Source of the DNA: Cryptomeria japonica
Taxonomy: Eukaryota > Streptophyta > Pinopsida > Cupressales > Cupressaceae
Length of the DNA: 64,000 nt
Reading direction: 5' to 3'
NCBI RefSeq assembly: GCF_030272615.1
Contig: NC_081414.1
Location: 826,614,896-826,678,895, forward strand
Under the pieces are notes generated by a model that saw only the letters and a list, made by a program, of their open reading frames with translations, was not told where the DNA came from and did no database searches. Made by a program: the position numbers and the translations under genes. Numbering within the stretch: the first letter of the stretch is position 1; each line of letters opens with the position of its first letter. This document shows, in pieces, positions 57,216 to 64,000 of this stretch.

Positions 57216-58311
57216 TCTTTCCTTGTTGATATGTAACCAAACGTGATTGCCAACCTGAAAATGATGAACTATCTAGTGCTTGTCATGTCGAGCCTTGTAT
57301 TTGGCTTGGCTCTTCTCCAACTGAGCTTCTATTGGCTGATGAATAGCTTGAACTTTTTGAATGAACTTCAAAGCCTTCTCTGCATCATGGCGCTTGTCTT
57401 CAACATCATCTTTTCCAAAGGCGAAGTCCATTGGAGTTCACGACAAATATCCAAAACATGTCTCAAATGGAGACCTTTTTGTAGAAGAATGTGCTGCATG
57501 GTTGTAGGCATGGTGCACATAGTGTAAAATGTCATCCCATTGCTTGGGATGTTTGCTACAGTAGCCTCGAAGCAAGTGTACAACTGTCCTATTTACCACT
57601 TTTGTCTGTCCATCTATTTGAGGATGGAAAGCTGCACTTTTCTTTAGCTTTGTGTCCATGAGATCCCACAATGTAGACCAAAATTCTCCTAGGAATCGAG
57701 AATCTCAATTCGATACAATGGAAGTAGGGAGCCCAAAATGGACCCATACATTTTGGAAGTACATATGAGCTGTTAATTCAACAATGACATGTTTCTTACA
57801 AGGCATTAGAACACACATTTTGCTGAACTTGTCAGCTACAACAAACAGATGGTCATGTCCCCTTTGAGACATGGGAATTCCTCCAACAAAGTCTATTGAA
57901 ACACTTTCCCAAGCTCGAGACATAACAAGAAGAGGTGTGTACAACCCCCTTCCTGTTACTGGGTTTACCAGTTGCACACATTATACATCCTTTGATATAT
58001 TTAGTTACAATTTCTTGCATGTGAGGCCAATAACAAAACTTTTACAACTATGTCATTGTCTTGTTGGTGCCAAAATGTCCAGCAATTAATGACGTATGAG
58101 CTTCCCTAACTACTTGTGCTTGTTCACCTTTAGGAATGCATAACTTTCCTAAATGATATAATAGTTTACCTTTCACATAGTAGTTCTTTTCTTCTACTTG
58201 TTTGCCTAAACTTAGAGCTGCATAAATTTCCTTAAAAGTTAACATCCATGGCATATTGTTCTTGAAAAATTTCGTCAACCATGGAACTACCTTGAAGGAT
58301 AACCAATGCAT
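57216..58311 (-). pseudogene. G integrase
   Basis: Fragments in different frames give the H-H finger (H-T-S-L-I-A-G-H-F-G), the catalytic core (S-I-D-F-V-G-G-I-P, HLFVVADKFSKM, then F-H-P-Q-I-D-G-Q-T-K-V-V-N with E replaced) and L-R-G-Y-C-S-K-H-P-K-Q-W. At least four stops or frameshifts. Confidence 0.78.
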
Positions 58312-58680
58312 TCATAATAGGAGGTCTAGAAAGCATATCTGCTACCTTGTTATGGACACCCTTCTTGTACTTAATTATTAAGTGAAATTGTTGAAGGAAT
58401 CCCATCCACCTAAAATGCCTACTTTGCTGCAACTTTGATTGTGAATGCAAGTATTGTAGTGGTTGGTGATCAGTGTGAATGATTGTTTCTTTGCCCATTA
58501 GATGGTGCTTCCATTTTTTAATACTCTGAACTAGTGCATAGAGTTCCTTATCATAAGTAGGATAGTTTCCTATTGTAGATGTGAAAGTTTTAGTGTGATA
58601 ACATATTGGCTTACCTCCTTGCATAAGAACAACTCCCATGGCAAACCCACTTGCATCGATTTCGATCTCGAATGGTTTCT
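58200..58680 (-). pseudogene. G RT-linked RNase H
   Basis: Open 58639-58232: G-V-V-L-M-Q, TYDKELYALVQSIKKWKHHL, IIHTDHQPLQYLHSQSKLQQ, then K-Y-K-K-G-V-H-N-K-V-A-D-M-L-S-R, the typical gypsy RNase H end. It overlaps the start of integrase by position. Confidence 0.82.
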
Positions 58681-58989
58681 ACAGGTTTGGCAAAGTTAGG
58701 ATAGGTGCGGTGCTCAACATCTCCTTCAAAGTGTTGAAGGCCTTCTGCTGAGGTCCTCCACACTAAAAATTTGTCGTTGTACTTCTCAAAGCATGCAACA
58801 GTGATGCAATATAGGAGAAATTGGCAATAAACTTTCTCCAGTATTGAATTGCACCTATGAAATTTCTGACTTCTATGATGGTACTTGGCTTAGGTCATTT
58901 TACAATAACTTCGACCTTTGTAGGGTCGACTTTCAATTGAGCACCTCCTATGACATAGCCTAAGTACACTAAGGATGTCTTAGAGAATT

Positions 58990-59566
58990 CACATTTCAAC
59001 CTTTACAAAAAAAAATTATTTTCTCAAAACATCAAAAACTTTCTTTACATGACTTACATGATCATCCCAAGACTTACTGAATACAAGGATAACATCTATG
59101 TAGACTATTACAAATTCGCCAATGAAAGGACAAAATACATCATTCATTACACTCATGAAAGTGGTTGGTGTATTGCACAACCCAAAAGGCATTACCAACC
59201 ATTTGTATAGTCCTCAAGCTTAGTCTTGAATGTAGTTTTCCAAATGTCATTTTCTACAATCCTAATCTGATGATAACCTCTTCGCAAATCCAGCTTAGTA
59301 AAATAAATTGCATGCTTTAGCTAATCAAGTAAATCATCAATACAAGGAAGAGGATACCTATTCTTTACCATGATCTTATTTAGGGATCGGTAGTCGATAC
59401 ACATCCTCGAAGACCCATCCTTCTTTGGCACTAGTACAATCAATGAGCCACAAGGAGATGTACTTGGCCGAATCACTCCCTTCTTGACTAACTCTTGAAC
59501 CTGTTTCTTGATCTCCTCATTCTGTAGAACAAATAAGAAATACATGTCGATATTAGGAAGAGACAT
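58990..59566 (-). pseudogene. G reverse transcriptase
   Basis: [20 protein letters not shown] is intact; after a stop and frameshift, MPFGLCNTPTTFMSVMNDVF follows, and the active site reads YIDVILVFS, so the second catalytic Asp of YxDD is Val. The RT is thus inactive. The preceding linker [19 protein letters not shown] is normal for chromoviruses. Confidence 0.85.
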
Positions 59567-59569
59567 GTC

Positions 59570-60395
59570 CTATTGCAAATGTATCTCATGTTGGATCTTT
59601 CTCTTGGGGGGCAACCCCTTTGGTTCCTGAAAAAGGTCATCATATGTAGATACAATTTTGACCAACTCGAACTTATGTTCTAGTTTACACGCCTTAAATT
59701 CTTCAGATTTATCATCCATCTTGGCTTTTACAAGCATCGGTACAAAGTTCTTACTTGCATTCACTAATCTTTTCATTTGACCAATATTTACTAATGCAAG
59801 ATTAGTTTTGACTTTATGCGATCTAACTATGTACTCTTTATCATCTTTGAACAAATAATACTTATTCTTCCCCCTATAAAAGATTGCATGTCTATCAAAA
59901 AGATATTGACTTCCTAACACAAGCCCACGAATATCCAGAGGTACAACATCTACTTCTACTTCATCAATGAAATTAGCACTAATGGCAAAATGAAGTTTGC
60001 ATTGTTTTGTCACTCACAATTGTGCATCATTACATACCCATCCAAGTGGATAGGGGCCTTAGGATGAGGAGTAGTAGTTAGATTCAATTTCTTCACAACC
60101 TCTTCAGAAATTAAGTTGACTTGTCAACTAGTATCAAATAGACTATCAATCTTAGTGTTTTTAGTTACCACATGAATGTGAAAAAGTTCATTCCTTTGTT
60201 TATCCACATTAGGAAGAGAATTTTATTTGCTTGTACTTGCATTAGAAACAATTGCATCTGATGAGAGAGTTTTACCTTTCACTATACCCTAGATCCAGGT
60301 AGCAACTATCTGAGTTTCATCTCCAGAATCAAATCCAAGATCTTGTTGGAGGGCGTGTGCACAAAGATGGTGGTCAGAAAAGTGGACATCGCCCA
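59570..60395 (-). pseudogene. G gag end and protease
   Basis: From 60395: D-V-H-F-S-D-H-H-L-C-A-H-A-L-Q (remnant of a Cys/His region), D-S-G-D-E-T-Q-I-V-A, then the protease start F-D-T-S-stop-Q-V-N-L-I where D-T/S-G-S is expected, and the open block 60013-59570 (LDIRGLVLGSQYLFDRHAIF; KSEEFKACKLEHKFELVKIV) leading to RT (F-Q-E-P-K-G-L-P-P-K-R). Stops at 60120 and nearby show decay. Confidence 0.7.
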
Positions 60396-60418
60396 AAAAA
60401 AACTTGGAAAAATAGGCA

Positions 60419-60621
60419 GCGCGTATGCGGTTTTAAAATTTCAAATTCCCGCGTACGCGCTTAGGTTTGTTCTTCCCAAGCCTAGAAAAGGTAGCGTGTA
60501 CGTGCTACATTTAGGAAACTGAGTGCATACGCGCTATGCCTAGGAAAATTAGCACGTATGCGCTGCTTATAGGAAAATGAGCGCGTACGCACTAATAATC
60601 CTAGTAAAACCGCGTATGCGG
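60419..60621. repeat. Array of seven 12-bp CpG-rich palindromes
   Basis: Cores near the consensus GCGCGTACGCGC start at 60419, 60449, 60494, 60523, 60552, 60581 and 60610. The last five are exactly 29 bp apart, separated by 17-bp spacers of the type TAxxxxTAGGAAAATxA. Most deviations from the consensus are C/T or G/A at CpG sites. The array ends about 130 bp before the start codon of the H gene and 60 bp before a second CpG-containing stretch. Confidence 0.9.
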
Positions 60622-60749
60622 TGCCTGATAAAAAACATTTAAAAAAAATACTGGGTCCTCATTTACCCGAAAAGCGCATTTTTTAGTTTGTTTTTTTCCC
60701 ATTTTCTAACCTAAACCGCGAACGGGGTGCTAAATTTGTCCTCTAGGCT

Positions 60750-63042
60750 ATGGATCAAGGTTAGTTTTTGTTTATTTTTGTCTTTCTTTCTGGTTTATGC
60801 AATTTGTTTTACATTTTGAATTTAATTTCATTAATTTTGATTAGGTTTTTTCATTTTTTGTTTCAAAAACCAGATTCTTTTAATCCAAAACAAGAAAAAC
60901 CAAATGCACCTCTTGAAAACCCACAAGAACAACCAAATGCACCTCCTAAAAACACACAAGAACAACCCCCAATTCCTCCTTTTGACCACACAGCCGAAAC
61001 ACAGGAAGAATTAATTAATCAGTTAGGGCAAAATACATCCAAAATCAATAGACTGATTGTAAAATTGAAAACTTCTAAACTTGACCATCATCAATCCCTC
61101 GCCACTAGCCTAGAAACATTAGCTAGTGGTGCCATAGCTGTTTCCACATAAATTACCAAATGGGGAAGCTTTAGGGATAGGTGTCATCAATTCTATGCCA
61201 ATGGGCTATCATACGATGGAGTTAAAAACAAAAATATTACTAAACAACAAATATGTGCCCTTTTTGTTGACCCTAAAACTGGTCAGTCATTACCTCTTAA
61301 TGCAAAGAGGTTTCCCATACATTGGTGTACCAATGTGCAGATGAAGAATCTTTTTTGGTAGAGGTGGTGGATGGTCTTTGATGATCCACCTTATAATAAT
61401 TATGAGGTGCCATTATATTTTTTGAGAAAAATATATTGTGAGTTTGTGCTCAATGTGCGCCCAAATTATTTTGACATGAGAGAGTTTCATGGTAGAGGTA
61501 GTGGCTCTGCCCAAGATAGACCTGGAGCCTGTAGGCGATTAGCCACGGAGAGTCGCTGCCTCCTAGCACCCAAACCCAAGGTGCATTAGGCTGTCCCATT
61601 AGAGCTGAAAGAGTCGATGGAGCTACAAACTCTTCATGCAGCCACAACATTGACTGGTGCCATCATCCAGCATGGGACTTCATTAGCACCCCCTATTGTA
61701 TTGGATGATGAGCCGTTAGAGGGCAACAAAGAGCCCATCAAGCATATGTGTGTCAGTTGCTCAGGAATATGCTCGGGGATAGATGATGCAACCAGTGCAG
61801 ATGGATACTCATATCATCTATGTATGATTTGTGGTTGTAGATGTTAGGCTCACACGGTTGAGGATGTCGCGTTGACAGATGAGTTGATGGACACGGTGTT
61901 TGCCCATGAGCCACAAACACAGGTGTGTTGATTTGAATTCATAACATTTTATTTATCAGTCATTTTAACTTTGTGATTACATAAATGAATTTTCATTTAT
62001 ACATCGATTTAAATTGAGACAAATAATATGCATTTCAGACTGCAGCAGTGATATCCGATACACCTCCCCCAGTTACCACAGCTGCAACTTCGACGCTTGA
62101 GGTATAAATTTTGTAACATGTTAAAATAGAATAGTACACTTTGAATTCAAAAAAATACAAGATATACTAACTATCTTTAATGCTTGGTCCAATTTCTAGT
62201 TTGTAGGTGTTGACAGGAGACGAAATGTCCTAGATCGATGACATCATGCTCTCAGCGATCGATTTTGGCCTACAAGGCTATACGGTATGATATTTTGTAC
62301 AACTCTTTTTATGTATTGTTTTGATGGAATATGCAAGTCATTTCATTTTAGATTTTTAAAATTATGTATGCATGCGTACATGTGAACTTGTGATATATTA
62401 TAATCTTATAATTTTTTCATACAGGAAATATCCATACCTATTTCGTTAATGGCGAACCCTCCTCCTTGCACTGGAGAAGCATCTCAGGATCCAGTACACT
62501 TTTGTTTGATATGTAAAATTAATTGTTTTCAACCTTCAATACTTATCATTATATTAATTGTATTTAATCTTTGTACATTTTTTGTATAGGTAATAGCATC
62601 AGTTTCTACATCGATGGTGAGCCATCCTTAGTCCATTAGAGAAGCATCTCAGGCACAGGTACGTCATTGTTCTCTATATTATAGCTTTTAAGTGTTTTTG
62701 ATATATTTTTGTTAGTACATTGTATTAATTGTACATTTAATCTACAATAGACTCCTTCACGGTACGACCAGAACATGGATCAATTTAAGTATGTCTTCAA
62801 GAAAACTCCTAAGAGTGACAAGGAGAGGAGAGTGAAGACATTAGCTCCTGGATCAGCCGATGAGGTAATCTACATTTCAATTGCAAAGGAATTAAAGTTA
62901 AATGCATAGTTATGATGTTAATTGTGAACTATTTTCTACAAAAGAATTCTAACTTGGCTTTTGAATTGTGGTTTTGTAGCCATCTACAGAGCCACGTACT
63001 GCGCCGAAGAGGCTTGATTTTGATGATCCACCAGAAGTTTAG
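60750..63042 (+). pseudogene. Eight-exon gene of unknown family in H
   Basis: Exons 60750-60759, 60874-61922, 62039-62101, 62207-62284, 62425-62493, 62590-62658, 62751-62864 and 62980-63042 all have GT-AG borders and keep one frame (first join phase 1, the rest phase 0), giving about 504 codons. It begins M-D-Q-D-S-F-N-P-K-Q, has Pro/Gln-rich repeats (E-N-P-Q-E-Q-P-N-A-P-P), a helical stretch, a compact region with KWGSFRDRCHQFYANGLSYD, VDPKTGQSLPLNAKRFPIHW and YFLRKIYCEFVLNVRPNYFD, a Cys cluster MCVSCSGICSG...CMICGCRC, and a basic end (FKYVFKKTPKSDKERR; T-A-P-K-R-L-D-F-D-D). Stops at 61149, 61359, 61587, 61845, 62231 and 62629 break it. I do not recognise the family. Confidence 0.7.
62425..62658 (+). 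repeat. Duplicated exon pair (exons 5 and 6) of the H gene
   Basis: Both exons are 69 bp, phase 0, and encode related peptides (I-P-I-S-L-M-A-N-P-P ... G-E-A-S-Q-D-P and S-V-S-T-S-M-V-S-H-P ... R-E-A-S-Q-A-Q). The introns before them share T-rich ends. Confidence 0.75.
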
Positions 63043-63581
63043 GATCATATAGTGTTAGTTTTGGTCATAGAATGACCAATACATGTAGATATATTCTATA
63101 TTTTTTCTTGTATATCGATTTGGACATGGCATATGCCACATTTTTGTAATACTTGTATTGACTTGGCAGACATGCTTTTTTTATATATATAAATATCGAT
63201 ATTCGATTCAATAAATGTGTAATGAGTTCATTATTTTTTATTCGTTGTATTTTGTGGTTGTCCTTTTATAAATTTAAATGAATATTTGCATATGTAATCA
63301 ACAATATGAATATAAGCAACAAAAATATATGATATAAAGCATTGCAATCATGGAATATGATTTGGTAAAATTTCTAAAATATTGAATTAACCCTACAAAA
63401 CTCCTTGTATTCAGTTCATTATTGTGTATTCACTGTATTTGGTGGCTGCCCTTTTATAAATTTAAATGAATATTTGCATATGTAATTAACAATATGAATA
63501 TAAACAACAAAAATCGACAATATGAATTTAAACAACAATGTGTTTGGTGCGCGAGCACACTCACGATCGCAATGGTCAAAT
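63043..63581. repeat. 3' flank of the H gene with a ~100-bp direct repeat
   Basis: AT-rich. Copies at about 63224-63321 and 63411-63512, offset about 188 bp, share TCCTTTTATAAATTTAAATG-type sequence with few differences. No coding region. Confidence 0.75.
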
Positions 63582-64000
63582 TTTGTTCCTTGTGTGCACA
63601 AACCAACATCGCGAGCGTGTCCAGGTGGGCAGGTTTATGCTAGGCATGCCCCTGTCATGCACCCCAAAGCACCAGAACGTCGAGAGTCATACCCTACCGA
63701 TGAGATCTCTCAAGTGCCCTGAGTCCAAAAAATTGTCAAAATTTGACAGACTGTTTCTTCCAATCCACGATACATATAGTCGATCTGTTTGATCCCATGG
63801 GGTTGCGTGAGGCTCCTCTACAATGGCCTATCTTAGTTTTTGACGAATCGGAGCCATTTTCAATTAGTAGCATTTTTTCGCCTGCTCAAAAAACCGTCAG
63901 TTGCTTGCAAGGAAAAGTTGTAAGATTGACTAGAATTGATTCTGTTCCTCGTGTGCACAAACCGACGTCGCGAGCGCATCCAGGTGGGCATGTTTACACT
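63582..64000. repeat. Second H direct repeat, ~60 bp, offset 360 bp
   Basis: 63582-63641 and 63942-64000 share TGTTCCTxGTGTGCACAAAC, then CGCGAGCG and CCAGGTGGGCA. The second copy is cut by the window end, so a longer tandem array may continue beyond it. The frames crossing it are not supported as genes. Confidence 0.8.

Larger units (their letters stand above)
55842..60395 (-). mobile_element. G: chromovirus-like Ty3/gypsy, 5' end lost
   Basis: On the minus strand: end of gag, protease, RT, RNase H, integrase, a chromodomain-like tail, and an LTR that ends GATCCTAACA at 55842 inside the UGT fragment. Homology stops near 60395 where unit H starts, so the gag N-terminus and 5' LTR are missing from the window. 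A chromodomain C-terminal to integrase defines chromoviruses and is thought to direct integration to heterochromatin. Many stops, and a mutated RT active site. Confidence 0.8.
60396..64000 (+). mobile_element. H: unclassified unit with palindrome array and an eight-exon gene
   Basis: Homology to G ends at about 60395, and this unit continues past the window end. It holds a palindrome array (60419-60621), an eight-exon gene (60750-63042), and direct repeats (63224-63512; 63582-63641 with 63942-64000). Repeats on both sides of a gene within foreign DNA suggest a class II transposon or helitron carrying the gene, but no terminal inverted repeat or target duplication can be tested because the right end is missing. 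Confidence 0.4.

Noticed and set aside
60419-60621. CRISPR-like array
   Set aside because: Repeats are 12-bp palindromes with similar spacers in plant DNA; spacers are not unique and no cas genes exist.
1-64000. Bacterial operons, origins, phage or plasmid features
   Set aside because: No ribosome-binding-site-led gene clusters; introns, plant LTR elements and microsatellites show plant nuclear DNA.

Overview
The window is a stack of plant transposable elements with no intact cellular gene. The element types (Ty1/copia and Ty3/gypsy with plant-type domains, LTRs up to 3.9 kb, nesting four levels deep) and one plant UDP-glycosyltransferase fragment point to a seed plant with a very large genome. 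A conifer or other gymnosperm is the most likely source, but this is inferred from style and not from a marker gene. Almost every coding region carries in-frame stops or frameshifts.

Layout, left to right. 1-4045: 3' part of a decayed Ty3/gypsy element (A1, + strand; gag end, protease, proline-rich tail, LTR from 2878). 4046-5820: 5' end of a minus-strand gypsy (A2; gag start, tripled primer-binding-site junction, LTR). 6603-12612: nearly complete minus-strand Ty1/copia (K) with 893/894-bp LTRs and target duplication CATAG. 13586-13871: probable solo LTR. 13900-50123: a giant composite. Its shell is a minus-strand, gag-only gypsy element (B) with a 3.87-kb right LTR. B's left LTR is split by a putative DNA transposon (E, 14141-26043) and a copia solo LTR (F, 26306-27853). 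E in turn holds a plus-strand copia (D, 15386-25057, target duplication TAATT) whose reverse-transcriptase region is replaced by a minus-strand gypsy remnant (19135-23364). B's gag is split by C (31949-45321), a minus-strand Tat-type gypsy with long gag and pol frames.

C carries, antisense to gag-pol and between pol and the 3' LTR, a spliced gene for a plant mobile domain (PMD) protein (34200-36676), now broken by six stops. 50358-54074 holds a decayed gypsy gag region duplicated in tandem. 54083-55057 is an unrecognised degenerate minus-strand coding stretch. 55622-55841 is the first ~70 codons of a UDP-glycosyltransferase, cut off by a minus-strand chromovirus-like gypsy (G, 55842-~60395) whose LTR contains two tRNA-like modules.

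From ~60396 to the end is an unclassified unit (H). It has seven copies of a 12-bp CpG-rich palindrome, mostly at a 29-bp period, then an eight-exon gene (60750-63042) that I cannot assign to any family and that carries six in-frame stops, then further direct repeats. The two most interesting loci are H and the antisense PMD gene inside C. In both, conserved splice sites and reading frame show that these were once real multi-exon genes carried by mobile DNA.
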